Origin: Heliobacterium chlorum
Lineage (GTDB): Bacteria; Bacillota; Desulfitobacteriia; Heliobacteriales; Heliobacteriaceae
Reading direction: 5' to 3'
DNA length: 64,000 nt
NCBI RefSeq assembly: GCF_014502795.1
Contig: NZ_JACVHF010000004.1
Location: 62,001 to 126,000, forward strand
The notes beneath the pieces were generated by a model. The model saw nothing but the letters and a program-made list of their open reading frames with translations. It was not told where the DNA came from and searched no databases. Positions 51,728-60,591 of the stretch are shown here, piece by piece (within the stretch, counting starts at the first letter, position 1; each line of letters opens with the position of its first letter). The translations under genes were made by a program, and so were the position numbers.

Positions 51728-52783
51728 ATGCCGGATGACACCACCACTAACCCGACCGAGCCGCTATCCTTTCTCCAAAGACTGCAAACAGTGGCCAAAG
51801 ATCTCACTCAGTTTCGCTCTCAGCCGCCGGGGCGGCAATGGAAGTTGGCTTTAGGCCTTCTTGTCGGTCTGCTCTTTGTCACCTGGGGTTTATACGATTG
51901 GTTGCAAAAAGACATCACATTGGACATCGATGGACAAAAAGTCGTCGTGGGTACCTTCTCCCACAGCGTCGCCGAAGTGTTGAAAGAAAAGGAAATCACC
52001 TTGGCTGAGAAAGACAAGGTCGAACCGAGTCCAGAGACAGCGCTGACAGACGGACTTACCGTACATATCATTCGAGCCTTTCCTGTATCGCTGGTCGTAG
52101 ATGGCCAGCGCAAAGAAATCGTCACAACACCTGTCTTCGTCAAAGATCTGGTTGAACAAACATCGATAAAATTGCAGCCCAAGGACCGGGTTGAACCATC
52201 TCTGGAAACATTGGTGGACAAGCCTGGGCAGGTTCGCATCGTTCGTGTACAGGAAACAGAAGTTGTTGAAAACGAACCCATTCCTTTTCGCACAGAATCG
52301 AAACCGGACAACAGCTTGGAAAAAGGCCTTCAAAAGATCGTTTCTCGAGGAAAGAACGGCATCGTTCGCCAGGCGACCAAGGTGATCTTTGAAGACGGTC
52401 AGGAAGTTAAGCGGGAACTGATTTCGCAGGAAATCGTTCAACCGCCCGTCAATCAAGTGGTGGCTATGGGTACGATTGATCAGGTGTCTCGGGGCGGTCT
52501 GCGCTTTCGCATCAAAGAGGCACTGTACATGACAGCGACTGCCTACACCCATACGGGCAGAAACACAGCCTCTGGCGCATACCCGGAAGTAGGCATGGTC
52601 GCCGTGGACCCCTCCACCATCCCTATGGGTTCTAAGCTATACGTGGAAGGATACGGATTTGCCCGCGCCGCTGACCGGGGAGCGTCCATCATCGGCGACC
52701 ACATCGATGTGTTCGTCGAAACGGAGCAAGATGCGAGACGATGGGGTAAAAAGAACACGAAGGTCTATGTACTGGACGAATAA
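51728..52783 (+). CDS. yabE: YabE-like cell-wall protein with G5 and 3D domains, copy 2
   Basis: A 351-residue paralogue of copy 1, with a membrane anchor at about 40-60, two YabE repeats, G5 and 3D domains. The 3D motif reads ADRGASIIGDHIDVFVE, so the DTGGAIKG core is altered to DRGASIIG, but all three Asp stay. It has its own strong promoter and terminator, so it is expressed separately. AAAGGGGG stands before the ATG. Confidence 0.88.
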   Translation: MPDDTTTNPTEPLSFLQRLQTVAKDLTQFRSQPPGRQWKLALGLLVGLLFVTWGLYDWLQKDITLDIDGQKVVVGTFSHSVAEVLKEKEITLAEKDKVEPSPETALTDGLTVHIIRAFPVSLVVDGQRKEIVTTPVFVKDLVEQTSIKLQPKDRVEPSLETLVDKPGQVRIVRVQETEVVENEPIPFRTESKPDNSLEKGLQKIVSRGKNGIVRQATKVIFEDGQEVKRELISQEIVQPPVNQVVAMGTIDQVSRGGLRFRIKEALYMTATAYTHTGRNTASGAYPEVGMVAVDPSTIPMGSKLYVEGYGFARAADRGASIIGDHIDVFVETEQDARRWGKKNTKVYVLDE

Positions 52784-52808
52784 GCAAATTCAATGGTGAA
52801 CCATTGAG

Positions 52809-52838
52809 CCCGCCCTATTTGGGGCGGGTTTGGTTTCT
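52809..52838 (+). terminator. Terminator after the second yabE-like gene
   Basis: CCCGCCC (52809-52815) pairs with GGGCGGG (52822-52828), then TTTGGTTTCTTT. Confidence 0.75.
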
Positions 52839-52878
52839 TTCCGGCGGGAAAACTATCTCGATGATGAGGTGAACAAGT

Positions 52879-53454
52879 CTGGAAAAAGAAAGAATCGCCG
52901 AAGTGATCGTTGTGGAAGGGCGGGACGATCTGGTCGCTGTAAAGCGTGCTGTCGACGCCGAAGTGATCATTACCCAAGGGCTCGGTCTGAGCCCGAAGAC
53001 GCTGCAGGTCATCAAAGAAGCCCAACAGCGATGCGGGGTCATCGTGTTTACCGATCCGGACGGGCCAGGAGAGCGAATCCGCCGGTGGGTCACCGAAGCG
53101 GTACCCGGTGTCAAACATGCCTTTTTGCCGGCAGCAGTGGCGAAAAAAGAAGGGAAAGTCGGCATCGAACATGCCCGTCTGCAAGATATCCGGGTTGCCT
53201 TGAACCAGGTCCGTTCGCCGGCTACCAAGCGGGAGACTTTTAACCGCGACGACCTGCGCATCTGGAAAGTCGACGGTGTGCCCGGCGCCGGTCAACGGCG
53301 AGAAGCCCTAGGGGAAAAACTGGGCATCGGCCGGGTCAATGCCAAACAGTTCCTCCAGCGAATCAATCACTTCGGATTAGGACGGGGCGAAATCGAAGAC
53401 GCCCTAAAAGAAATAGGTGAGGTTCCATGTCCAAAGAACTGCGACAACGCATAG
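52879..53454 (+). CDS. rnmV: Ribonuclease M5 (5S rRNA maturase)
   Basis: A Toprim nuclease that matures 5S rRNA. The Toprim motifs are VVEGRDD and FTDPDGPGERIR. The family's normal N-terminus (MKIKEIIVVEGRDD in Bacillus) lines up with LEKERIAEVIVVEGRDD here, and the only start that stands properly after GAGGTG (seven bases) is CTG 52879. A GTG at 52903 would give a shorter protein without a ribosome site. The gene overlaps rsmA by 28 bases. Confidence 0.88.
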   Translation: MEKERIAEVIVVEGRDDLVAVKRAVDAEVIITQGLGLSPKTLQVIKEAQQRCGVIVFTDPDGPGERIRRWVTEAVPGVKHAFLPAAVAKKEGKVGIEHARLQDIRVALNQVRSPATKRETFNRDDLRIWKVDGVPGAGQRREALGEKLGIGRVNAKQFLQRINHFGLGRGEIEDALKEIGEVPCPKNCDNA

Positions 53455-54278
53455 CCCAATACGGTATTCGGGCCAAGAAAGGTCTCGGACAAAACTTTCT
53501 TTCTGACAGTGAATATGTATACCGCATCGTCGACGCGGCGGAACTTTCCTCGGGCGATGTGGTTGTAGAAATCGGTCCGGGACCGGCAACATTGACACCC
53601 CATCTGGCGGAAGCGGTAGGTCCAGAAGGTAAGGTGCTGGCCATTGAGGTCGACGAAAGCCTGCGTCCCCTGTTGACGGATCTCTGCCGGGAGTACCCAC
53701 AGGTAGAGATCCTATGGCAGGACGCACTGAAAGTCGACTATGATGCGGTGACGGCGCCCTATCGAGGGGACAAGCCCTTCGCCTTGGTCGCCAATTTGCC
53801 CTATTACATCACGACACCGATCATGATGGGATTGCTGGAGGGACGGTTTAACCTGTCCCACATGGTCATTATGGTGCAAAAAGAAGTGGCAGATCGGATG
53901 CTCGCCCAAGCCGGAACGAAAGACTATGGTGCCTTGTCCGTGGCGGTGCAATATCATTGTGAAGTCAAGCTCGTCACGAAAGTCCCGCCAGGGGCTTTTA
54001 TTCCCCCGCCCAAGGTGAGCTCCGCCGTCGTCCGATTGAACCGTCGTCGTCAACCGCCTGTCTCTGTTTCTGACGAAAAGGCGTTCTTTCGAGTCGTCCG
54101 GGCTGCCTTTAACCAGCGTCGTAAAACATTGCTGAACGCCTTAGGCGGACTCGGCTTGGAGATGACCAAAATGGAAATGTCAGAGCGGCTTGCACGGGTC
54201 GGCATAGATCCGGGAAGGCGTGGAGAGACCCTCAACCTGGACGAGTTTGCTCGGGCGACTGACGCACTGTACCGGTAG
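53427..54278 (+). CDS. rsmA: 16S rRNA dimethyladenosine transferase
   Basis: Dimethylates A1518 and A1519 of 16S rRNA. SAM motif I is VVEIGPGPATLT; the catalytic NLPYYIT block is in LVANLPYYITTP. About 283 residues, the normal length. AGGTGAGG stands before the ATG inside rnmV. The rnmV-rsmA order is conserved. Confidence 0.95.
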   Translation: MSKELRQRIAQYGIRAKKGLGQNFLSDSEYVYRIVDAAELSSGDVVVEIGPGPATLTPHLAEAVGPEGKVLAIEVDESLRPLLTDLCREYPQVEILWQDALKVDYDAVTAPYRGDKPFALVANLPYYITTPIMMGLLEGRFNLSHMVIMVQKEVADRMLAQAGTKDYGALSVAVQYHCEVKLVTKVPPGAFIPPPKVSSAVVRLNRRRQPPVSVSDEKAFFRVVRAAFNQRRKTLLNALGGLGLEMTKMEMSERLARVGIDPGRRGETLNLDEFARATDALYR

Positions 54279-54339
54279 AGACGGCGCCTGACGGCAGGAT
54301 TCTTTGAAGTCGAAGTCAAATCTATATGTTACGGCTTTT

Positions 54340-54432
54340 ACAAGCAGCCGGATGCCTCGTCGATGGAACCGCTCAAGGGGATCCCCTTGAGCGGTCGACG
54401 GTAAGGTATTCCGGCTTCAATTTTTATCTCGT
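54340..54432 (+). repeat. Large nested hairpin after rsmA
   Basis: The centre is a perfect 28-bp palindrome (54368-54395) reading ACCGCTCAAGGGG and its complement. Outside it CGTCG pairs with CGACG and GCCGGA with TCCGGC, so the arms extend further with bulges. Downstream is TTCAATTTTTATC. It may be the terminator of the tatD/rnmV-rsmA region, or a structured 5' leader of the oxidoreductase gene. Confidence 0.6.
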
Positions 54433-54452
54433 CCGAAGGGGGATATGAGCCT

Positions 54453-56489
54453 ATGAATTACTTTCCCAGCGTATGTCCCTTAGACTGCCCCGACACCTGC
54501 GGATTGCTTTTAGGTGTTGAAGAGGGGCAAGTCTGCTCTTGTCAAGGAGACCCGAACCACCCCTTCACGAGAGGCTTTATCTGCGGCAAGATGAAAAGGT
54601 ATCCCGAATACCTGAACTCCCCGCAGCGGCTGAAGGTTCCCCTTCGTCGGACCGGCCCGAAAGGAACGGGCGCTTTTGAACCGGTCTCCTGGGACGAAGC
54701 GATCGAGACCATTCAGAAGCGATGGCAAGGGATCATCGATGAATATGGTGGGGAAGCGATCCTTCCCTATTCCTATGCAGGGACAATGGGGCTCGTCCAG
54801 CGGAATAGCGGTCACGCCTTTTTTCATCGACTCGGTGCGAGCCGGCTGAAACGGACCATCTGTTCTACGACAGCCGACCTAGGCTGGACGATGACGTTGG
54901 GCAGCACCATGGGGAGCGACGTAGAAAACATCGTCCATTCCGACCTGATCATCATTTGGGGGATGAATGTGGCATCCACACACGTTCACTTTCTTCCCTT
55001 CCTTAAAGAAGCCAGGTCCCGGGGCGCCCGGGTCATCCAGGTCGATTGTTATCAAAACCGTACTTCACCGTATGCCGATGAGGTCGTCCTGATCCCACCC
55101 GGGACAGATACGGCCTTAGCTCTCGGGATGATGCATGTCCTAATTAGGGAGAACTTGTTGGATCACGCCTTTATTCAGGAGCAGACCAGCGGTTTTTCTG
55201 CTCTTACCGAGAAGGTGCTTCGAGAATATGATCCGGAGCGAGTCGCCCAGATCACAGGGCTGCCCGGTTCAATCATCGAAGAGCTGGCCCGAGCTTATGG
55301 TTCGGCTCGGGCGCCCTATATCCGTATCGGCAACGGACCTTGCCGCCAGTGGGATGGTGCGATGATCTACCGGACGTTGGCCTGCCTGCCGGGGCTGGTT
55401 GGAGCTTTTACGAAAAAAGGCGGTGGGATTCACTGTTCATCCAATACGGGCCAGGCGCTTCCGACGGGCGTCGTTACCCGGGAAGATCTGTTAGCATCGC
55501 CCGTTCGGGAAATCAACATGATTCAGTTGGGCAAGGCCTTAACGGAACCGGGCGGAGTCCCTGTGAAATCACTCTTCGTCTATCATGCCAACCCTGCGGC
55601 GGTGGCTCCTGAATCGGATCTCGTCCTCAAAGGGCTGGCCCGGCCTGACCTCTTTGTCGTCGTCCATGAACAGGTGATGACCGACACAGCTCGTTATGCC
55701 GATCTTGTACTGCCGGCGACCGCTTTTCCGGAACATGCCGATCTGTACCGATCCTATGGTCACTTTTACATTCAAAAGACGCAACCTATCGTCGCTGCAC
55801 CCGGTGAAGCGAAGAGCAACCTGGAGGTCTTTACGCTGCTCGCTCGCGCTTTCGGTTTCGAGGAAGAGCATTTTGAGAAGAGCGCCGAAGATCTGATCGA
55901 GGAACTGCTCTCACAAGGTACGCCCTTGCTGGAAGGAATCGACCGGGCCGCTCTCGAGGCTGGGAAGGCAGTTCGGCTGAACGTGGGCGATAATCCGCCG
56001 CTGCGATTCGGCCGGTTCCAAACGGCCTCAGGCAAATTGCTCTTTGAAAACCCCGATTTAGCCGCTAAGAGCTATCCCACCATACCTGAGTATCGGCCTA
56101 GGGAGAAAAGTGAGCCCGAAAAGGACTATCCCCTGCGACTGCTGGCCAACCCGGGTCATCACCTCTTGAACAGCACCTTTGGCGGAAGAGAAGATACGGA
56201 GCGATTAGAAGGTGCCCAGCGGATCCTAATCAGTGAGCAGGACGCCTCGGTGAGGAAGATTGAACAGGGGCAACAGGTCAACGTATTCAACCACCTCGGA
56301 GAAGCTTGCTTTGCCGCCCATGTGACAAAACAGGTACCAAAGGGAGTGGTTGTCGTCGAGGGAGTGCGGTGGCATTCACGGGTGCCTGGCGGTAAGAACG
56401 TAAACCACCTTACCACCAGCCGGGGAACCTTGTTGGCCGAGGGATCCTCTTTTAATGATAATTTCGTAGAAGTCGAAAGAAAAAACTAA
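54453..56489 (+). CDS. Molybdopterin bis-MGD oxidoreductase with N-terminal [4Fe-4S] cluster
   Basis: A 678-residue member of the DMSO reductase superfamily. The N-terminal cluster site is CPLDCPDTC plus a later FICGK Cys. Further blocks typical of the family are seen: YSYAGTMG, SDLIIIWGMNVAST, LPPGTD-like and GKLLFENPD. The residue at the metal ligand position in the ICSTTADLG stretch may be Cys or Ser, which I cannot settle. The substrate is unknown; the type is like uncharacterised YoaE/BisC-like anaerobic dehydrogenases. No signal peptide, so cytoplasmic. It interrupts the Bacillus order rsmA-yabG. Confidence 0.9.
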   Translation: MNYFPSVCPLDCPDTCGLLLGVEEGQVCSCQGDPNHPFTRGFICGKMKRYPEYLNSPQRLKVPLRRTGPKGTGAFEPVSWDEAIETIQKRWQGIIDEYGGEAILPYSYAGTMGLVQRNSGHAFFHRLGASRLKRTICSTTADLGWTMTLGSTMGSDVENIVHSDLIIIWGMNVASTHVHFLPFLKEARSRGARVIQVDCYQNRTSPYADEVVLIPPGTDTALALGMMHVLIRENLLDHAFIQEQTSGFSALTEKVLREYDPERVAQITGLPGSIIEELARAYGSARAPYIRIGNGPCRQWDGAMIYRTLACLPGLVGAFTKKGGGIHCSSNTGQALPTGVVTREDLLASPVREINMIQLGKALTEPGGVPVKSLFVYHANPAAVAPESDLVLKGLARPDLFVVVHEQVMTDTARYADLVLPATAFPEHADLYRSYGHFYIQKTQPIVAAPGEAKSNLEVFTLLARAFGFEEEHFEKSAEDLIEELLSQGTPLLEGIDRAALEAGKAVRLNVGDNPPLRFGRFQTASGKLLFENPDLAAKSYPTIPEYRPREKSEPEKDYPLRLLANPGHHLLNSTFGGREDTERLEGAQRILISEQDASVRKIEQGQQVNVFNHLGEACFAAHVTKQVPKGVVVVEGVRWHSRVPGGKNVNHLTTSRGTLLAEGSSFNDNFVEVERKN

Positions 56490-56509
56490 AAATCGTATTA
56501 AAAAGGGGA

Positions 56510-56538
56510 TTGCCAAAGAGCTCATATACCGCTACAAT
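56510..56538 (+). promoter_or_regulatory. Promoter upstream of glnB
   Basis: TTGCCA (56510-56515) and TACAAT (56533-56538) at 17 bases. It lies just after the oxidoreductase stop, and the start site would be near 56545, only about six bases before a terminator hairpin. Confidence 0.7.
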
Positions 56539-56550
56539 AAAACCAAGACA

Positions 56551-56588
56551 GAGACGTCTGATTGAAATAATCAGACGTCTCTTTTTTT
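56551..56588 (+). terminator. Terminator/attenuator directly after the glnB promoter
   Basis: A perfect 13-bp stem GAGACGTCTGATT with its complement (56551-56563, 56569-56581) then CTTTTTTT. Because no other promoter fits between it and glnB, glnB mRNA should have to pass it. Confidence 0.85.
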
Positions 56589-56634
56589 ATTTATCACCAT
56601 GTCAAACGGATTTTGTAGGGGGAGAGCGAAGTAG

Positions 56635-56973
<339 letters not shown>

Positions 56974-57014
56974 GAGGTTAAAGTCCATGTCGTGTATACC
57001 TAGGGGAGCATAGA

Positions 57015-57064
57015 GGCTCCCGAGGGAAGAGGTAAAACTTCCTTCGGGAGCCTTGTGTATTTTT
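57015..57064 (+). terminator. Hairpin between glnB and amt
   Basis: GGCTCCCGAGGGAAG pairs with CTTCCTTCGGGAGCC (57015-57029, 57038-57052), then TTGTGTATTTTT. It may partly terminate after glnB so that amt is made in smaller amounts. Confidence 0.7.
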
Positions 57065-57100
57065 CGAGAGTAAATGACGTAATGTTGAGGAGGAACGGCG

Positions 57101-58666
57101 ATGAAAAGATTTGCCTTACTTGCAGCCATATTGCTGCTCTTTACCTGCCTATTCGGTTTACCTGCCTTTGCCGATGAACCGGTGAAAGCGGATGCAAAAG
57201 CTGCTGTTACAGAAACGAAATCCGATGCAAAAGCTACCGATGCAAAAGCCACTGATGCGTCTGTCAAAGAAACTGCCCCAGAAGCCGCGGCAACTACGGA
57301 AGCGGTAGCCACAGACGCCGCCGCTGCAGCAGAAACTGCCGCTCCGGAACCTCCAAAAGTTGATACCGGTGATACAGCCTTTGTCATCTTGTCCGCAGCT
57401 CTTGTTATGTTAATGACTCCCGGCTTGGCCTTATTCTACGGTGGTATGGTTCGTAAGAAAAACGTTCTCAGCACCATTATGCATAGCTTCATCGCTATCG
57501 GCCTGGTTTCTGTGCTTTGGGTTCTCTACGGTTACTCCTTGGCTTTCGGCCCGGATATCAATGGTCTGATCGGTTCTCTTTCCTGGGCCGGTTTCAACTC
57601 GGTCGGTGCCGACCCTAACCCCGACTATGCGGCCACCCTTCCTCATAACGTCTTCGCTATGTTTCAATTAATGTTTGCAATTATTACGGTTGCTCTGATC
57701 AGCGGAGCCTTTGCGGAACGGATGAAATTCTCGGCTTTTCTCCTTTTCTCTGCATTGTGGGTATCGTTGATTTATTTCCCTCTGGCTCACTGGGTATGGG
57801 GTGTGGGCGGTTGGTTGCGCACCCTAGGTGCTCTTGACTTCGCCGGCGGCACGGTCGTTCACATCAGCTCCGGTGTCTCTGGTCTCGTCCTCGCCATCAT
57901 GCTCGGTAAACGTCGTGGGCTCGGAACGACTCCGATGCCGCCGCATCAACTTCCTATGACCGTTCTTGGTGCAGGTCTCCTCTGGTTCGGTTGGTTTGGA
58001 TTCAACGCCGGCAGCGCCTTAGGTGCTAACGGTCTGGCCGGTAGCGCTTTTGTCACCACCAACACGGCTGCGGCTGCAGCGGCGATGGCCTGGATATTCG
58101 CCGAATGGATCCGCCAAGGAAAACCGACGGTCCTCGGTGCCGCCTCCGGTGCTGTTGCCGGTCTGGTCGTGATTACCCCGGCTGCAGGATTTGTGACTCC
58201 CATGTCTTCCATCATCATGGGTGTTCTCGCAGGTATCATCTGTTACATCGCTGTCGTCTTGAAACCCCGCTTGGGTTATGACGACGCTCTCGACGCATTT
58301 GGCATCCACGGTGTAGGCGGAACCTTCGGCGCCATCGCCACCGGTATCTTCGCCACCACTTCTGTAAACTCGCTCGGAGCTGACGGTCTGCTCTACGGCG
58401 GCGACCTGCTCACCAAGCAATTGATTGCCACCGGTGCGACCTACGCCTTCGCCGCTGTCGGGACCTTCATCATCTATCAAATCGTCAACGCCATCTTCAA
58501 AGCCCGTGTAAGTGCCGAAGACGAAGAAACCGGTCTGGATATTTCGCAACACGGTGAAGAAGGGTATCCGGACTTCGTAGTCCACGGTGGAATCTCCAGC
58601 TTCAGCTTTGTAGAAAGCTCTGCAACTGCAAAATCACCGGCCAAAGAAATGGTGCACGGTCACTAA
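57101..58666 (+). CDS. amt: Ammonium transporter (Amt family)
   Basis: A 521-residue ammonium channel. An N-terminal signal peptide (about 1-25) is followed by an Ala/Asp/Thr/Lys-rich segment with short repeats (DAKATDAKATDASVK), then 11 membrane helices. Conserved points: FYGGMVRKKNVLS, AHWVWG with the Phe-gate region, HISSGVSGLV and HGVGGTFG, holding the twin pore histidines. The C-terminal tail is long enough to bind P-II. GGAGG precedes the ATG by eight bases. A terminator follows at 58705. Confidence 0.95.
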   Translation: MKRFALLAAILLLFTCLFGLPAFADEPVKADAKAAVTETKSDAKATDAKATDASVKETAPEAAATTEAVATDAAAAAETAAPEPPKVDTGDTAFVILSAALVMLMTPGLALFYGGMVRKKNVLSTIMHSFIAIGLVSVLWVLYGYSLAFGPDINGLIGSLSWAGFNSVGADPNPDYAATLPHNVFAMFQLMFAIITVALISGAFAERMKFSAFLLFSALWVSLIYFPLAHWVWGVGGWLRTLGALDFAGGTVVHISSGVSGLVLAIMLGKRRGLGTTPMPPHQLPMTVLGAGLLWFGWFGFNAGSALGANGLAGSAFVTTNTAAAAAAMAWIFAEWIRQGKPTVLGAASGAVAGLVVITPAAGFVTPMSSIIMGVLAGIICYIAVVLKPRLGYDDALDAFGIHGVGGTFGAIATGIFATTSVNSLGADGLLYGGDLLTKQLIATGATYAFAAVGTFIIYQIVNAIFKARVSAEDEETGLDISQHGEEGYPDFVVHGGISSFSFVESSATAKSPAKEMVHGH

Positions 58667-58704
58667 AGGGAAGCAAATCCCTAAAAAATCATAAAAACAA
58701 GAAC

Positions 58705-58747
58705 AAAAAGTCCAAGGCTGGGGTAAAATCCTCGCCTTGGACTTTTT
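58705..58747 (+). terminator. Terminator after amt
   Basis: AAAAAGTCCAAGGC (58705-58718) pairs perfectly with GCCTTGGACTTTTT (58734-58747). Confidence 0.92.
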
Positions 58748-58829
58748 ACGCACCCCCCTCCCCTCGCTCTCATACTCATAATAGCGAGGTGAAGTATATT
58801 GAGCGCTACGTATAGGGGAGATGCTGCGG

Positions 58830-59699
58830 ATGGAGGACTTGCGCATCGGGACCATCGTCACCCGCAACTCGTACGGCAATGATATCTTTTTTCGAATCAT
58901 GGAGATATGGCCGGGGGATGAGGAGCCCGAGGTTCGGTTGCAAGGACTGGATATGCGGCTGGAGGCAGATGCGCCGGTGAGCGACCTCGAGGTACCGCCC
59001 CTGTTGGAGGTATTTCGCTATAAGCAACGGGTCGTGGTGCAGAACTATAAACGGATCGGCCGGTTGGTCGATCGGAGACAAAAGAGAGCTCTGCCGCTAG
59101 CCGATGATCCCGCCGGGGATCAGCAGCGTAAACTGGCCTGTCAACGACCTGGTTCGGTATTGCATATCGATGGCAATGAAGAGTATCTGGAAATATGTAT
59201 GGATACCTACCGCCAGTTGAACATCAAAGCCCATGGGTTTCATCACTCGGAAAAAGAGTTTCCCAATGTGGTCTGCCGGTATCTGGAGAAGTATTCTGCC
59301 GATATCCTGGTGATCACTGGACATGACAGTCTGCTCAAGAGCGGTGGAAAACCTGAGATGATCGAGTCCTATCGCAACTCACGCTACTTTGTAGAAGCGG
59401 TAGAGGCGGCGCGAAAATTGATACCCAGTCCTGATGAACTGGTCATTTTCGCTGGGGCCTGCCAATCTAACTTTGAAGCGATCCTGTCGGCAGGTGCCAA
59501 CTATGCCTCTTCACCGGAACGAGTCATGATTCATGCCTTGGATCCAGTCTTAATCGTTGAAAAGCTGGCTTATACTCCTGTACACGAGTATGTGGAGCTG
59601 GAAGAAGCGATCGCCAATACGATCACTGGCCCTGACGGGATCGGGGGCATCAAGACGCGCGGTTGTTTTCGTTGGGGAGACGCGAACCAGGTCTATTAA
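58830..59699 (+). CDS. yabG: Sporulation-specific protease YabG
   Basis: A 289-residue YabG-type cysteine protease that trims spore coat proteins such as SpoIVA and CotT. The core block HIDGNEEYLE, then ITGHDSLLKSGG and VIFAGACQSNFEAI with the catalytic Cys, is visible. The start is ATG 58830, nine bases after GGGGAG; an ATG at 58821 touches that site. In Bacillus yabG follows rsmA; here the two are separated by a molybdopterin enzyme and glnB-amt. No clear mother-cell (sigma-K) promoter was found. Confidence 0.93.
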   Translation: MEDLRIGTIVTRNSYGNDIFFRIMEIWPGDEEPEVRLQGLDMRLEADAPVSDLEVPPLLEVFRYKQRVVVQNYKRIGRLVDRRQKRALPLADDPAGDQQRKLACQRPGSVLHIDGNEEYLEICMDTYRQLNIKAHGFHHSEKEFPNVVCRYLEKYSADILVITGHDSLLKSGGKPEMIESYRNSRYFVEAVEAARKLIPSPDELVIFAGACQSNFEAILSAGANYASSPERVMIHALDPVLIVEKLAYTPVHEYVELEEAIANTITGPDGIGGIKTRGCFRWGDANQVY

Positions 59700-59734
59700 A
59701 CGGGGATAATCCATTCAAAACAAAATTGGCAACC

Positions 59735-59763
59735 AAAAAGCCCGCTGCATTTAGTCAGCGGGC
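59735..59763 (-). terminator. Terminator of the sirohaem-type Fe-S gene
   Basis: On the minus strand GCCCGCTG pairs with CAGCGGGC and runs into TTTTTGG. The stem overlaps the last codons, with the stop in the loop. Confidence 0.8.
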
Positions 59764-60401
59764 CGATCTAATTTATAAAGCAATGGTCCTGGAACTTTGG
59801 GTATTTCTTCTTTCCATAAACTCCGTTCAAGCCATGACCGCAAACGCTCGCCCGGTGCCGCTTCCTGCAGATACCGTTGCAGAATCGTTATGATTTCCCA
59901 GGTCACCTCATCGTGGCTAAGCCAATGCCCTACTGGAACAGCAAGTTTAGGAGTGCGCCCCAGTTTACCGCCGGCAAGCAACGTCCAGCCACTTTTCCCT
60001 GGTTGGAGAGTGCCGCTTGGACAAGCGCGAACACAACGTCCGCAAGTGAGACATTCATCGGAAATCACAGGGCCGTCCTCATTCAACTGCATAAAGCCCT
60101 CCGGGCAGGACTGGACGCAGGCATGGCAGAACAGGCAGGGCTCATCGGTGATCAAAGGCTCCAGGCGCCCCTGTAATCCAAAGTCGCGAATTTGCGGTTG
60201 CGAGCAACTATTGGGACAGCCGGACAGGGCCAATCGCAGAACCGAATGGGCTGAACCAGCCTGAAGGTTTTGGCATTGCCTTTGCAACAGGTCGTTCAAG
60301 GGCGTGGCCAAAGAAGCCGTATCTAGAACTTTGTAACGGCAACCGCTATCGCCACGACAGGCAGTGAGCGCAAAGGGGGGCAAATGGGTCATATCCACCA
60401 T
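59751..60401 (-). CDS. Small Fe-S protein with sirohaem/[4Fe-4S]-like motif and two ferredoxin clusters
   Basis: A 216-residue protein. The first part has CRGDSGC and SGCPNSC, the cysteine pattern that holds the sirohaem-[4Fe-4S] pair in sulfite/nitrite reductases. Two ferredoxin sites follow: CLFCHACVQSCP and CLTCGRCVRACP. It resembles the C-terminal half of AsrC-type anaerobic sulfite reductase, but lacks the N-terminal half, so activity is doubtful; it could be an electron carrier or assembly factor. Divergent from the ispE region; a palindrome lies in its promoter. Confidence 0.8.
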   Translation of the reverse strand: MVDMTHLPPFALTACRGDSGCRYKVLDTASLATPLNDLLQRQCQNLQAGSAHSVLRLALSGCPNSCSQPQIRDFGLQGRLEPLITDEPCLFCHACVQSCPEGFMQLNEDGPVISDECLTCGRCVRACPSGTLQPGKSGWTLLAGGKLGRTPKLAVPVGHWLSHDEVTWEIITILQRYLQEAAPGERLRSWLERSLWKEEIPKVPGPLLYKLDRPAD

Positions 60402-60413
60402 CCTTAGCTGAGA

Positions 60414-60429
60414 ATACTGGTTACAGTAT
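60414..60429. promoter_or_regulatory. Palindrome upstream of the sirohaem-type gene
   Basis: ATACTG-GTTA-CAGTAT is a perfect 6-4-6 palindrome. On the minus strand it covers TATACTG, a possible -10, so it may be a repressor site. Confidence 0.45.
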
Positions 60430-60455
60430 ACGCTTAGCGGTAGGGGGAGAACGTG

Positions 60456-60488
60456 ATGGACATCATACTTCCTATGTATACTTCATGA
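60456..60488 (+). other. Ten-codon reading frame with a strong ribosome site
   Basis: GGGGGAG lies six bases before ATG; the frame codes for MDIILPMYTS and stops. It could be a leader peptide ahead of the terminator at 60592, or chance. Confidence 0.25.
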
Positions 60489-60591
60489 AGCGGCGAATAT
60501 ATTAGAAAAGCGGGGCGGCCCTTGCCCGTTCGCGAAGGCCAAGCGAAAACACCGGCAGGACAGCTGCCTTGCGGAAATTTGTGAAAAAAGG

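Noticed and set aside
50340-51728. Cyclic di-AMP (ydaO-type) riboswitch before the yabE-like genes
   Set aside because: None of the conserved blocks of that riboswitch were found; only terminators and promoters are seen.
54453-56489. Assimilatory nitrate reductase next to glnB-amt
   Set aside because: The neighbour genes invite this, but the protein lacks clear NasA-specific features and no nitrite reductase of normal size lies nearby.
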